DNA of 64,000 nucleotides from Klebsiella huaxiensis (lineage in GTDB: Bacteria > Pseudomonadota > Gammaproteobacteria > Enterobacterales > Enterobacteriaceae), in NCBI RefSeq assembly GCF_003261575.2, contig NZ_CP036175.1, positions 5,022,001 to 5,086,000 of the forward strand. The letters are read 5' to 3'. Of this stretch, positions 45,333-54,348 are shown piece by piece. The translations under genes and the position numbers were made by a program. Every line of letters starts with the position of its first letter. The first letter of the stretch is position 1. The notes beneath the pieces were generated by a model. That model was not told the DNA's origin. It saw only the letters and a list, made by a program, of their open reading frames with translations, and ran no database searches.

Positions 45333-47099
45333 ATGACCGTTGCCATTACCGATGTCGTCCTGCGCGACGCCCACCAGTCCCTTTTCGCCACCCGCCTGCG
45401 CCTTGACGATATGCTGCCGATTGCCGCTCAGCTCGACGACGTGGGCTACGGCTCCCTCGAATGCTGGGGCGGCGCCACCTATGACGCCTGCATCCGCTTT
45501 CTCGGCGAAGACCCGTGGGTCCGCCTGCGCGAGCTGAAAAAAGCCATGCCGAAGACCCCGCTGCAGATGCTGCTGCGCGGCCAGAACCTGCTCGGCTACC
45601 GCCACTACGCCGATGACGTGGTGGAGCGCTTCGTTGAACGCGCCGTTAAAAACGGCATGGACGTGTTCCGCGTCTTCGACGCCATGAACGACCCGCGCAA
45701 TATGAAGGCGGCTTTACAAGCCGTGCGCAGCCACGGTGCGCACGCTCAGGGCACGCTCTCGTACACCACCAGCCCGGCGCACACCCTGCAGACCTGGCTG
45801 GACCTGACCGAACAGCTGCTGGAAACCGGCGTCGATTCCATCGCCATCAAGGATATGTCCGGCATTCTCACCCCGTCGGCGGCCTTTGAGCTGGTGAGCG
45901 AAATCAAAAAACGCCACGACGTGCGCCTGCACCTGCACTGCCACGCCACCACCGGGATGGCGGAGATGGCCCTGCTGAAGGCCATCGAAGCGGGTGTTGA
46001 CGGCGTCGACACCGCCATCTCTTCCATGAGCGCCACCTACGGCCACCCGGCCACCGAGGCGCTGGTCGCCACCCTCGCCGGGACACAGTACGACACCGGG
46101 CTGGATATCCTGAAGCTGGAGAGCATCGCCGCGTACTTCCGCGAGGTGCGCAGGAAGTACCACGCCTTTGAAGGCCAGCTGAAGGGCTACGACAGCCGTA
46201 TTCTGGTGGCCCAGGTGCCGGGCGGGATGCTCACTAATCTCGAGGGTCAGCTGAAGCAGCAGAACGCCGCCGACAGGCTGGATGAGGTGCTGGCGGAAAT
46301 TCCCCGCGTGCGCGAGGACCTCGGTTTTATCCCGCTGGTCACCCCGACCTCGCAGATTGTCGGCACCCAGGCGGTGCTTAACGTCCTCACCGGCGAGCGC
46401 TACAAAACTATCGCTAAAGAAACGGCGGGGATTCTGAAAGGCGAATACGGCCATACTCCGGTACCGGTGAATGCGGCATTGCAGGCCCGCGTGCTGGAAG
46501 GAGCTGCCCCGGTGACCTGCCGCCCGGCGGACCTGCTGAAACCGGAGCTGGCGCAGCTTGAGGCCGACGTGAAGCGCCAGGCGCAGGAGAAGGGTATTCA
46601 GCTTGCGGAAAACGCCATCGACGACGTGCTGACCGTGGCGCTGTTCCCGCAAATCGGCCTCAAATTCCTTGAGAACCGCCACAACCCGGCGGCGTTTGAG
46701 CCGGTGCCGCAGGCGGAAACCGCGCAGCCGGTGGCAAAAGCAGAAAAACCGGCCGCTTCCGGTATTTACACCGTGGAGGTGGAAGGTAAGGCCTTTGTGG
46801 TCAAAGTCAGCGACGGCGGCGATATCAGCCAGTTGACGGCGGTTGCACCTGCCTCCACGCCAGCCGCTGCCGCTCCGGCCGGCGCAGGCACCCCGGTCAC
46901 CGCGCCGCTGGCGGGCAACATCTGGAAGGTAATTGCCACAGAGGGCCAGATGGTGGCGGAAGGCGACGTGCTGCTGATTCTGGAAGCCATGAAGATGGAA
47001 ACCGAAATCCGCGCCGCGCAGGCCGGGACCGTGCGCGGTATCGCCGTGAAGTCCGGGGACGCGGTCGCCGTGGGCGACACCCTGATGCAGCTGGCGTAA
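45333..47099 (+). CDS. oadA: Oxaloacetate decarboxylase alpha subunit OadA
   Basis: OadA carries the carboxyltransferase and biotin carrier functions of the Na+-pumping oxaloacetate decarboxylase. The 588-residue protein has an N-terminal TIM-barrel domain (DVVLRDAHQSLFATRLR, MLLRGQNLLGYRHY, HCHATTGMAEM with metal-ligand histidines), a Pro/Ala linker near residues 505-525, and a C-terminal biotinyl domain with EAMKMET, Lys554 being the expected biotin site. The gene is notably GC-rich. It feeds pyruvate to mixed-acid fermentation. Confidence 0.97.
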   Translation: MTVAITDVVLRDAHQSLFATRLRLDDMLPIAAQLDDVGYGSLECWGGATYDACIRFLGEDPWVRLRELKKAMPKTPLQMLLRGQNLLGYRHYADDVVERFVERAVKNGMDVFRVFDAMNDPRNMKAALQAVRSHGAHAQGTLSYTTSPAHTLQTWLDLTEQLLETGVDSIAIKDMSGILTPSAAFELVSEIKKRHDVRLHLHCHATTGMAEMALLKAIEAGVDGVDTAISSMSATYGHPATEALVATLAGTQYDTGLDILKLESIAAYFREVRRKYHAFEGQLKGYDSRILVAQVPGGMLTNLEGQLKQQNAADRLDEVLAEIPRVREDLGFIPLVTPTSQIVGTQAVLNVLTGERYKTIAKETAGILKGEYGHTPVPVNAALQARVLEGAAPVTCRPADLLKPELAQLEADVKRQAQEKGIQLAENAIDDVLTVALFPQIGLKFLENRHNPAAFEPVPQAETAQPVAKAEKPAASGIYTVEVEGKAFVVKVSDGGDISQLTAVAPASTPAAAAPAGAGTPVTAPLAGNIWKVIATEGQMVAEGDVLLILEAMKMETEIRAAQAGTVRGIAVKSGDAVAVGDTLMQLA

Positions 47100-47114
47100 G
47101 GAAGAGGAACAGAA

Positions 47115-48416
47115 ATGGAAAGTCTGAACGCCCTGATTCAGGGCATGGGCCTGATGCACCTCGGCATCGGCCAGGCCATCATGCTGCTGGTGAGCCTGCT
47201 GCTGCTGTGGCTGGCGATTGCGAAGAAGTTCGAGCCGCTGCTGCTGCTGCCGATTGGCTTCGGCGGGCTGCTGTCGAATATCCCGGAGGCCGGGCTGGCG
47301 CTGACCGCGCTGGAGAGCCTGCTGGCCCATCACGACGCCGGGCAGCTGGCGGTGATTGCCGCGAAGCTCAACTGCCTGCCGGACGTGCATGCCATCAAGG
47401 AGGCATTAGCGCTGGCGCTGCCGTCGGTACAAAACCAGATGGAAGACCTCGCCGTGGATATGGGCTACTCGTCCGGGGTGCTGGCGATTTTCTATAAGGT
47501 CGCCATCGGTTCAGGCATCGCCCCACTGGTGATTTTTATGGGCGTGGGGGCGATGACCGACTTCGGCCCGCTGCTGGCCAACCCGCGCACCCTGCTGCTG
47601 GGGGCGGCGGCGCAGTTCGGTATCTTCGCCACAGTGCTGGGGGCGCTGACGCTGAACTACTTCGGCCTGATTTCCTTCACCCTGCCGCAGGCGGCGGCCA
47701 TCGGCATCATCGGCGGCGCGGACGGCCCGACGGCGATTTACCTGTCGGGCAAGCTGGCGCCGGAGCTGCTGGGGGCCATCGCGGTGGCGGCGTACTCGTA
47801 TATGGCGCTGGTGCCGTTAATCCAGCCGCCGATTATGAAGGCGCTGACCAGCGATAAAGAGCGGAAAATCCGCATGGTGCAGCTGCGCACGGTGAGTAAG
47901 CGGGAAAAAATCCTCTTCCCGGCGGTGCTGTTGCTGCTGGTGGCGCTGCTGCTGCCGGACGCGGCGCCGCTGCTGGGGATGTTCTGCTTCGGCAACCTGA
48001 TGCGCGAGAGTGGCGTGGTGGAGCGTCTGAGCGACACGGTGCAGAACGGTCTGATTAATATCGTGACCATTTTCCTGGGGCTGTCGGTGGGGGCGAAGCT
48101 GGTGGCGGACAAGTTCCTGCAACCGCAGACGCTGGGCATCCTGGTGTTGGGGGTGATTGCGTTCTGCGTGGGTACCGCCGCCGGGGTATTAATGGCGAAG
48201 CTGCTCAATAAATTCAGTAAGAATCCGATTAACCCGCTGATTGGTTCAGCCGGGGTGTCGGCGGTGCCGATGGCGGCAAGGGTGTCGAACAAGGTGGGCC
48301 TGGAGTCGGACGCACAGAACTTCCTGCTGATGCACGCGATGGGTCCGAACGTGGCCGGGGTGATTGGCTCGGCGATTGCCGCCGGGGTGATGCTCAAGTA
48401 CGTGCTGGCGATGTAG
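47115..48416 (+). CDS. oadB: Oxaloacetate decarboxylase beta subunit OadB
   Basis: OadB is the integral membrane subunit that couples decarboxylation of carboxybiotin to Na+ export. The 433-residue protein has about nine membrane segments and the functional region GGADGPTAIYLSGKLAP with Asp203, an essential residue in the K. pneumoniae enzyme. It lies 15 bases after oadA with a GGAAGAGGAA ribosome site. Leucine is mostly CTG, and the gene is among the most GC-rich in the window. Confidence 0.97.
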   Translation: MESLNALIQGMGLMHLGIGQAIMLLVSLLLLWLAIAKKFEPLLLLPIGFGGLLSNIPEAGLALTALESLLAHHDAGQLAVIAAKLNCLPDVHAIKEALALALPSVQNQMEDLAVDMGYSSGVLAIFYKVAIGSGIAPLVIFMGVGAMTDFGPLLANPRTLLLGAAAQFGIFATVLGALTLNYFGLISFTLPQAAAIGIIGGADGPTAIYLSGKLAPELLGAIAVAAYSYMALVPLIQPPIMKALTSDKERKIRMVQLRTVSKREKILFPAVLLLLVALLLPDAAPLLGMFCFGNLMRESGVVERLSDTVQNGLINIVTIFLGLSVGAKLVADKFLQPQTLGILVLGVIAFCVGTAAGVLMAKLLNKFSKNPINPLIGSAGVSAVPMAARVSNKVGLESDAQNFLLMHAMGPNVAGVIGSAIAAGVMLKYVLAM

Positions 48417-48428
48417 TTCCGTGCTCTT

Positions 48429-48459
48429 CCCGGAGGCGGCGCTGTGCACCGCCTCCGGG
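48429..48459. repeat. REP-like hairpin between oadB and citA
   Basis: CCCGGAGGCGG and CCGCCTCCGGG form an 11-base-pair stem 13 bases after the oadB stop. The right arm region GCACCGCCTCCGGGA is identical to one at 4496-4510. It may reduce read-through from oadB into citAB, allowing lower expression of the regulators. The 205-base gap to citA contains no other gene. Confidence 0.7.
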
Positions 48460-48621
48460 AGAGAGTTCAGGTTACGGTGTAAAAACCCGCTCCTACGGGC
48501 AAATCGCCCGCCACCGGGGATACGTAAAACGTCGTATTCCAACTGAATGACTTCTGAAATCAGCAAAACTGTGGGCCGATTCAGCGTCATTGGCCTCGAA
48601 AAAAGAGAAAATGACCTTTTG

Positions 48622-50265
48622 ATGTCAATTCGCCCAATGTTTACCCGAAAAATCACGCACTGGTTTGCCCGGCGTTCGTTCCAGAACCGGATCTTTCTGT
48701 TGATCCTGTTCACCTCAACAATCGTGATGCTGGCGATGTCATGGTATCTCACCAGCATTACGGAAGAGCGCCTGCATTACCAGGTTGGCCAGCGCGCGCT
48801 GATTCAGGCGATGCAAATCTCCGCCATGCCCGAACTGGTCGAAGCGGTAGAAAAACACGATCTGGCACGAATTAAAGCGCTTATCGACCCAATGCGATCG
48901 TTTTCCGATGCTACCTACATTACCGTCGGCGATGCGAAAGGCCAGCGTCTGTATCACGTGAATCCTGATGAAATCGGTAAATATATGGAGGGCGGCGACA
49001 GCGACGATGCGCTGTACAACGCCAAAAGCTACGTTTCGGTACGCAAAGGATCACTTGGCTCTTCATTACGCGGCAAATCACCTATCCAGGACAGCACCGG
49101 CAAAGTGCTCGGCATCGTATCGGTGGGCTATACCATCGAACAGCTGGAGAACTGGCTTAGTTTACAGATCGGATCGCTGATGATCCCGATGGCTATCATG
49201 CTGCTCCTGCTGCTCTACTGCGCCCGGCGTTTCTCACTGCACATTAAAAAACAGATGCTGAATATGGAACCGCAGCAGCTATCACAGCTGCTTATTCAGC
49301 AAAGCGTGCTGTTTGAATCGGTATTTGAGGGGCTGATTGCTATCGATTCACACTACAAAATTACCGCTATTAATCAGACTGCGCGACGGCTATTGAACCT
49401 GAGCCAGCCGGAAACCATCCTGATCGGCAAAAGCATCAGCAGCGTTATCTCCCAGGAGACGTTCTTCTACGACGCGCCGCAGGAGAACAAGAAAGATGAA
49501 ATCGTCACCTTTAATCAGATCAAAGTGATCGCCAGCCGGATGGCCGTCACGCTCAATAGCGAGCCTCAGGGCTGGGTCATTAGCTTTCGTAGCAAAGACG
49601 ATATCAACACCCTTAGCCTGCAGCTCAGCCAGGTCCAGCAGTACGCAGATAACCTGCGTGCCGTGCAGCATGAGCATCGCAACCTGATCTCCACTATCGC
49701 CGGTCTGCTGTTTTTAAAACGCTACGATAACGCGCTGGATCTCATTCAGCAGCAGTCTGAAAGCCACCAGAAAGTGCTCGATTTTATTGCGCATAATTTT
49801 AAAGTGAACCACCTCGCCGGATTGCTGATCGGCAAATACTACCGCGCCAAAGAGCTCGGTTTAGAACTGGTATTCGACCCCTCCTGTTACGTCGACACTC
49901 TGCCTTCATCACTTTCACACAATGAATGGATCTCGATCGTCGGCAATCTGCTGGACAACGCCTACAATGCCACCTTGCGCCAGCCGGCAGGCTCAAAGCA
50001 GATTGAGTGCCTGATCAACAGCGAGGGCGGTGAAGTGATCATCGAGATCGCCGATCAGGGCTGTGGAATTGATGAGCCAATGCGAGATCGCATTTTTGAA
50101 CGCGGCGTGACCAGCAGCGACAGCGGCGATCATGGTATCGGCCTGTGGCTGGTTCGTAGCTACGTTGAGCAGGCGGGCGGCAATATCGTCGTCGATGACA
50201 ACATTCCCTTTGGCGCTATTTTTACTCTTTATATCCCCCTGACCCGAGATGAACATCATGGATAG
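48622..50265 (+). CDS. citA: CitA, citrate sensor histidine kinase
   Basis: CitA senses external citrate and phosphorylates CitB. From the ATG at 48622 the protein has 547 residues and starts MSIRPMFTRKITHWFARRSF. Membrane segment 1 lies near residues 24-43, the periplasmic PAS domain follows (ATYITVGDAKGQRLYHVNP, VRKGSLGSSLRGKSPI) with the citrate-binding basic residues, and a second segment lies near 178-198. A cytoplasmic PAS domain, the phospho-acceptor VQHEHRNLI with His350 and a HATPase domain (GNLLDNAYNA, GDHGIGLWL) complete it. An in-frame extension to 48547 lacks a ribosome site. Confidence 0.95.
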   Translation: MSIRPMFTRKITHWFARRSFQNRIFLLILFTSTIVMLAMSWYLTSITEERLHYQVGQRALIQAMQISAMPELVEAVEKHDLARIKALIDPMRSFSDATYITVGDAKGQRLYHVNPDEIGKYMEGGDSDDALYNAKSYVSVRKGSLGSSLRGKSPIQDSTGKVLGIVSVGYTIEQLENWLSLQIGSLMIPMAIMLLLLLYCARRFSLHIKKQMLNMEPQQLSQLLIQQSVLFESVFEGLIAIDSHYKITAINQTARRLLNLSQPETILIGKSISSVISQETFFYDAPQENKKDEIVTFNQIKVIASRMAVTLNSEPQGWVISFRSKDDINTLSLQLSQVQQYADNLRAVQHEHRNLISTIAGLLFLKRYDNALDLIQQQSESHQKVLDFIAHNFKVNHLAGLLIGKYYRAKELGLELVFDPSCYVDTLPSSLSHNEWISIVGNLLDNAYNATLRQPAGSKQIECLINSEGGEVIIEIADQGCGIDEPMRDRIFERGVTSSDSGDHGIGLWLVRSYVEQAGGNIVVDDNIPFGAIFTLYIPLTRDEHHG

Positions 50266-50956
50266 CATCACAACCCTCATCGTTGAAGACGAACCTATGC
50301 TGGCGGAAATCCTGGTGGATACCATCAAACAATTTCCCCAGTTCGCAGTCATTGGCATTGCCGATAAACTGGAAAGCGCCAAAAAGCTGCTCCGTCTCTA
50401 TCAGCCACAGCTGATTCTGCTGGATAACTTTTTGCCCGATGGCAAAGGCCTCGATCTGATCCGCCACGCCGTCAACACCAACTACAAAGGCCGCATCATT
50501 TTTATTACTGCTGATAATCACATGGATACCATCAGTGAAGCCCTGCGGATGGGGGTTTTTGATTATCTGATTAAGCCGGTGCACTATCAGCGCTTGCAGC
50601 ATACGCTTGAGCGCTTTGCCCGCTATCGCAGCTCACTGCGCTCCAGCGAACAGGCCAGCCAGACCCACGTTGACGCCCTTTTTAATATTCAGGCCAAGGA
50701 GCATACCGAAGCCGCTGGGTCTGCGCTGCGCGGCATCGATGAAAGCACCTTTAATCGCGTATTACAGCTCTTCACTGACCCGGAAATCGTTCATACCGCC
50801 GACACGCTCGCCCGCATTCTCGGCAGCAGTAAAACTACCGCTCGCCGCTACCTGGAGCAAGGTGTGAAAAACGATTTTCTCGAAGCGGAAATCAGCTACG
50901 GTAAAGTCGGCAGGCCGGAGCGAATTTATCACGGTAAAGTGACCGACACCGCTTAA
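50258..50956 (+). CDS. citB: CitB, citrate response regulator
   Basis: CitB activates citS and citC operons when phosphorylated by CitA. From the ATG at 50258 it has 232 residues; an ATG three codons upstream is the alternative, but it is too close to the GAG ribosome site. The receiver domain has Asp11 and phospho-acceptor Asp56 in ILLDNFLPDGKG. The C-terminal DNA-binding domain contains LARILGSSKTTARRYLEQGVKNDFLEAE. Its start overlaps citA by eight bases. It is convergent with the LacI-type gene, the two stop codons overlapping. Confidence 0.94.
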   Translation: MDSITTLIVEDEPMLAEILVDTIKQFPQFAVIGIADKLESAKKLLRLYQPQLILLDNFLPDGKGLDLIRHAVNTNYKGRIIFITADNHMDTISEALRMGVFDYLIKPVHYQRLQHTLERFARYRSSLRSSEQASQTHVDALFNIQAKEHTEAAGSALRGIDESTFNRVLQLFTDPEIVHTADTLARILGSSKTTARRYLEQGVKNDFLEAEISYGKVGRPERIYHGKVTDTA

Positions 50957-51969
50957 TCGCCCTGGCGAAAACCGCAAGATTCGCGGATCACTAGCGCGGG
51001 CGGCAGAATAATACGTTTCGGCGGCTCATCATTGCCCTGAATACGGCTATATAGCAGCTCGCCCGCTTTACGACCAATCTCTTTCGCCGCCACCGAAACG
51101 GTGGTTAGCGCAGGCTGAACCAGCGCCGCTTCGGTAATATCATCGAAGCCCACCAGCGCAAAATCTCGCCCCGGCTCGCGGCCCATTTTACGCAGCGCCT
51201 GCATCACTCCCAGAGCGACAATATCCTGATAGCAAACGGCGGCGGTAATTTGCGGATATTGCGATAACAGCGATTCCGCCACTTTGGCGCCATCAATCTG
51301 GCTTGCCTGAGCGGTGACGATCCAGTGTGGATTCGGAGAAATACCGCTTTCCAGCAGCGTGCTGGTAAAACCGCCAATGCGCTGCGCCCGGGTGCCAGAG
51401 CTCGGGCTACCGCCGATAAAGGCGATATTCTGATGACCCATTTTTAGCAGATGCGTCGTCGCCATCTGGGTGCCGAGAAAGTTATCAGTGCCGACGAAAT
51501 CGAAGTCCGGGTCGCTCAACGGGCGCACCACCATAATGGCCGGGATATTGCGTCTTTTCAGCGCATCAAAAAACGAGGACGGTGTTTCCCGCGCCGCGCA
51601 CAACACCATCCCGCAGGCGCTATTGCGCATCAGCGAGTCCACAAACTTCTGCTGGCGTTCGCCAGATTCTTCACTATTAGCCAGAAACAGCAGTAAATCA
51701 TGGCGTTCCATTTCATGGCTCAGGCCCGCCGTCATCTCGCCATAAAACGGGTTGGTGATATCGTGCAACAGCAGTCCAACCTGATTGCTGCTGCGGTTGC
51801 GTAGGTTGGCGGCGGTCTGATTGTAGACGTAGCCGGTATCATCCAGCGCTTTCAATACCCGGTCGCGTGTGGCCTGCGAAATACGCCCCCGATTGCGTAA
51901 TACCATTGAGACGGTCGCCGTAGAGACCCCCGCCCGTTCGGCGACCTGCGCCAGCGTCACTGTCGTCAT
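50953..51969 (-). CDS. LacI-family regulator of the PTS/isomerase locus
   Basis: A 338-residue LacI-type regulator, resembling MalI in the layout of its ligand domain. The helix-turn-helix is VTLAQVAERAGVSTATVSMVLRNRGRIS, followed by a hinge helix region (YVYNQTAANLRNRSSNQVGLLL) and a periplasmic-binding-protein-like domain. It is divergent from the isomerase-PTS operon. Three copies of a GGTTAATCG-type palindrome lie in the 189-base gap, and a fourth before the cupin isomerase genes, so it probably represses both units and itself. The effector is unknown. Confidence 0.88.
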   Translation of the reverse strand: MTTVTLAQVAERAGVSTATVSMVLRNRGRISQATRDRVLKALDDTGYVYNQTAANLRNRSSNQVGLLLHDITNPFYGEMTAGLSHEMERHDLLLFLANSEESGERQQKFVDSLMRNSACGMVLCAARETPSSFFDALKRRNIPAIMVVRPLSDPDFDFVGTDNFLGTQMATTHLLKMGHQNIAFIGGSPSSGTRAQRIGGFTSTLLESGISPNPHWIVTAQASQIDGAKVAESLLSQYPQITAAVCYQDIVALGVMQALRKMGREPGRDFALVGFDDITEAALVQPALTTVSVAAKEIGRKAGELLYSRIQGNDEPPKRIILPPALVIRESCGFRQGD

Positions 51970-51993
51970 GATTCCTCCTGTTCGTTCACATCA

Positions 51994-52009
51994 GGTTAAT
52001 CGAATAACC
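51994..52009. promoter_or_regulatory. LacI-type operator 1
   Basis: GGTTAATCGAATAACC is an inverted repeat of GGTTA/TAACC, about 25 bases upstream of the regulator start. It is best placed for autoregulation of the LacI-type gene. Confidence 0.65.
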
Positions 52010-52028
52010 TAAAAATTGCATTATTCCC

Positions 52029-52044
52029 TGTGACTGCACTCACA
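52029..52044. promoter_or_regulatory. CRP site, perfect consensus
   Basis: TGTGA-CTGCAC-TCACA matches the CRP half-sites at all ten positions. It lies between operators 1 and 2, 115 bases before the isomerase-PTS operon and 60 bases from the regulator start, and implies catabolite control. Confidence 0.8.
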
Positions 52045-52083
52045 TTAACGCCCATTTCATTCGCTCAGTTGCTGATTATGCCG

Positions 52084-52131
52084 GGTTAATCGCGTTAACC
52101 ACACTATCAAAATAAGGTTAATCGATTAATC
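52084..52131. promoter_or_regulatory. LacI-type operators 2 and 3
   Basis: GGTTAATCGCGTTAACC (52084-52100) and GGTTAATCGATTAATC (52116-52131) are palindromes with centres about 31 bases apart, in front of the isomerase-PTS operon starting at 52159. The second lies 28 bases before the start codon, where a bound repressor would block the promoter. Confidence 0.75.
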
Positions 52132-52158
52132 TTTATTTAGCGAATACGGAGAGAAAAC

Positions 52159-53904
52159 ATGCAAACGACCTATGATAAATTCCCTGAAGTAGCTATTCAG
52201 GGTTACGACGACCAGGCCTGGCAAGGCTGGGAGGCCGTCGCCGCGGCGCTTAATAACCGAATTTCCACCGCGTCCAGAACCATTGTGGTTGTGGATTGTT
52301 ATCCGGGAGTACGGCTTGCTGAGCTGGAGCAACGCCTGCTGCCGTTACTCAATATCCGGCTTGCGCACAACGTCGAATCTGCCCGCCGGGATGAGCAAGC
52401 GCTGCACGACCTGCTGGCGCGCAACCTTACCGACGACCGCGTATTCGGCGTCCTCTCCTGTCATCATCTGGATGAGTTTTTTGATGAAGAAAAGCTATGC
52501 CGGATACGCCAGCAAATCGACGCCACCCGCGAGGGCATAATTGTCGTCTACGGGCCAGGTGCGGCATTAGCGCATTCGGGCGATATCCTGATTTACGCCG
52601 ACCTGCCGCGCTGGGAAATTCAGCAGCGTATGCGTCACGATGGGCTGGGCAACTGGGGGGCTAAGAACCAGGATGAAGATATTCTTCGCCGCTACAAGCG
52701 CGCCTTTTTTATTGAATGGCGGGTTTTCGATCGCCATAAAACACCGCTGCTCAAGCGAGCTGATTTTCTGCTCGATACCACCATAGAGAATGCCCCGGCG
52801 CTGGTCAGCGGAGAGGCGCTGCGCACCGGGCTGCAACAAACCACTACTCGTCCATTCCGCGTCGCTCCCTTCTTCGACCCCGGCGTCTGGGGCGGGCAGT
52901 GGATGAAACAACAATTCGATCTCGATCCCACGGCCCCCAACTACGCATGGTGTTTTGATTGCGTGCCCGAGGAAAACAGCCTGTTACTGCGTTTTGGCGA
53001 CGTGCGGATCGAGATCCCCTCTCAGGACCTGGTGCTGCTATACCCTCGTGCGCTGCTTGGCGAGAAGGTTCATGCCCGCTTCGGCGCGGAATTTCCGATC
53101 CGTTTTGATTTTCTCGACACCATCGGCGGGCAAAATCTGAGTTTCCAGGTCCACCCGCTGACCGAATATATCCAGCAGCAGTTTGGCATGCATTACACCC
53201 AGGATGAGAGCTACTACATTCTTGAAGCAGAGCCAGGCGCAGTGGTTTATCTCGGCACCAAAACCGGCATTGAGCCGCAGGCGATGCTGGACGACCTGCG
53301 CGCCGCTGGGCGCGGAGAAAAAGCGTTCGACGATGTGCGTTTTGTTAACCAAATCCCGGCGCGGAAACACGATCACTTCCTGATCCCGGCCGGGACGGTC
53401 CACTGCTCCGGTAGCGGCACGATGGTGCTGGAGATCAGCGCCACACCGTATATTTTCACCTTCAAGCTGTGGGATTGGGGCCGCCTGGGCCTCGATGGTT
53501 TACCACGCCCTGTGCATCTCGATCACGGCGAGCAGGTTATCGACTGGCAGCGTGATACGCAGTGGGTCGAGGAGAATCTGGTGAACCGTATCGATCCCAT
53601 CGCCGAAGGTGAAGGCTGGCGGGAAGAACGAACCGGAATGCACGAACGCGAGTTTATCGAAACCCGTCGTCACTGGTTTACTGCGCCAGTCACTCACCAC
53701 ACTCAGGGCGGCGTGAACGTGCTGAACCTGGTAGAGGGCGCTCAGGCGGTGGTCGATAGCCCAAGCGGAGCATTTGAGCCCTTCACCGTTCACTATGCCG
53801 AGACTTTTATTATTCCCGCAGCGGTCGGCGAATACCGGATTTCACCGGCGGGCGAAGGCATCGGGCAGCAGCTCGCCACCATCAAAGCCTGGGTAAGAGG
53901 ATAA
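52159..53904 (+). CDS. Class I mannose-6-phosphate isomerase fused to a degenerate kinase-like domain
   Basis: A 581-residue protein. The C-terminal part (about 215-581) is a class I phosphomannose isomerase: LSFQVHPLTEY with Gln330 and His332, Glu350 in DESYYILEAEPGA, and PAGTVHCSGSG with His415 are the expected zinc ligands. The N-terminal 205 residues look like a P-loop nucleoside-kinase fold (RTIVVVDCYPGVRLAEL, later IIVVYGPGAALAHSGDILIYADLPRWEIQQRM), but the Walker A Gly-Lys-Ser/Thr is absent. It is far longer than ManA of about 390 residues. It leads a PTS operon with a GGAGAG site. The substrate is presumably the sugar phosphate made by the PTS. Confidence 0.82.
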   Translation: MQTTYDKFPEVAIQGYDDQAWQGWEAVAAALNNRISTASRTIVVVDCYPGVRLAELEQRLLPLLNIRLAHNVESARRDEQALHDLLARNLTDDRVFGVLSCHHLDEFFDEEKLCRIRQQIDATREGIIVVYGPGAALAHSGDILIYADLPRWEIQQRMRHDGLGNWGAKNQDEDILRRYKRAFFIEWRVFDRHKTPLLKRADFLLDTTIENAPALVSGEALRTGLQQTTTRPFRVAPFFDPGVWGGQWMKQQFDLDPTAPNYAWCFDCVPEENSLLLRFGDVRIEIPSQDLVLLYPRALLGEKVHARFGAEFPIRFDFLDTIGGQNLSFQVHPLTEYIQQQFGMHYTQDESYYILEAEPGAVVYLGTKTGIEPQAMLDDLRAAGRGEKAFDDVRFVNQIPARKHDHFLIPAGTVHCSGSGTMVLEISATPYIFTFKLWDWGRLGLDGLPRPVHLDHGEQVIDWQRDTQWVEENLVNRIDPIAEGEGWREERTGMHEREFIETRRHWFTAPVTHHTQGGVNVLNLVEGAQAVVDSPSGAFEPFTVHYAETFIIPAAVGEYRISPAGEGIGQQLATIKAWVRG

Positions 53905-53908
53905 ACGC

Positions 53909-54337
53909 ATGATCAATGTAATTGTCGCCAGCCACGGTCCTCTCGCCGACGCCCTGCTCGCCAGCAGCCGGATGGTTTACGGTGAATTACCGCATGTTTT
54001 CACCGTGACCCTTAGCGATCAGGCGGGCATTGAAGGCTTTAAACAGGATTTCGCCACGACGCTAAAAAACGCAGGACACAACGCCGATGGCGTGCTGGTG
54101 CTATGCGATATGCAAAGCGGGACCCCGTGGAACGTCGCCTGCCAGCATGCATTTTCCACCGAAACAACGCCTCCGCTCGCCGTCGTGGCGGGCGTGAATT
54201 TTCCCATGCTGCTGCAAAGTGAAGACGTTAGCCATTTCACCGACGTTCATGCCGCAGCCGAGCAACTGCTGGAAATGACCGTCCCGACGCTGATAAAAGC
54301 CGTTCCGGTTTTATCCGTTCAGTCAGATGATTTTTAA
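53909..54337 (+). CDS. PTS mannose-family IIA component
   Basis: A 142-residue phosphocarrier of the mannose PTS family. The N-terminus INVIVASHGPLADALL holds the phosphorylated histidine (His9), and DMQSGTPWNVACQ is the conserved second motif. It receives phosphate from HPr and passes it to the IIB protein encoded next. It follows the isomerase after four bases. It is a separate protein here, unlike the fused IIAB of E. coli ManX. Confidence 0.93.
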   Translation: MINVIVASHGPLADALLASSRMVYGELPHVFTVTLSDQAGIEGFKQDFATTLKNAGHNADGVLVLCDMQSGTPWNVACQHAFSTETTPPLAVVAGVNFPMLLQSEDVSHFTDVHAAAEQLLEMTVPTLIKAVPVLSVQSDDF

Positions 54338-54348
54338 AGGAAACCGCT

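Noticed and set aside
45714..47390. Open frame of 558 codons opposite oadA and oadB
   Set aside because: It runs under two clear genes and is rich in Gln, His, Arg and Gly, as expected for the antisense of CTG- and GCC-rich codons.
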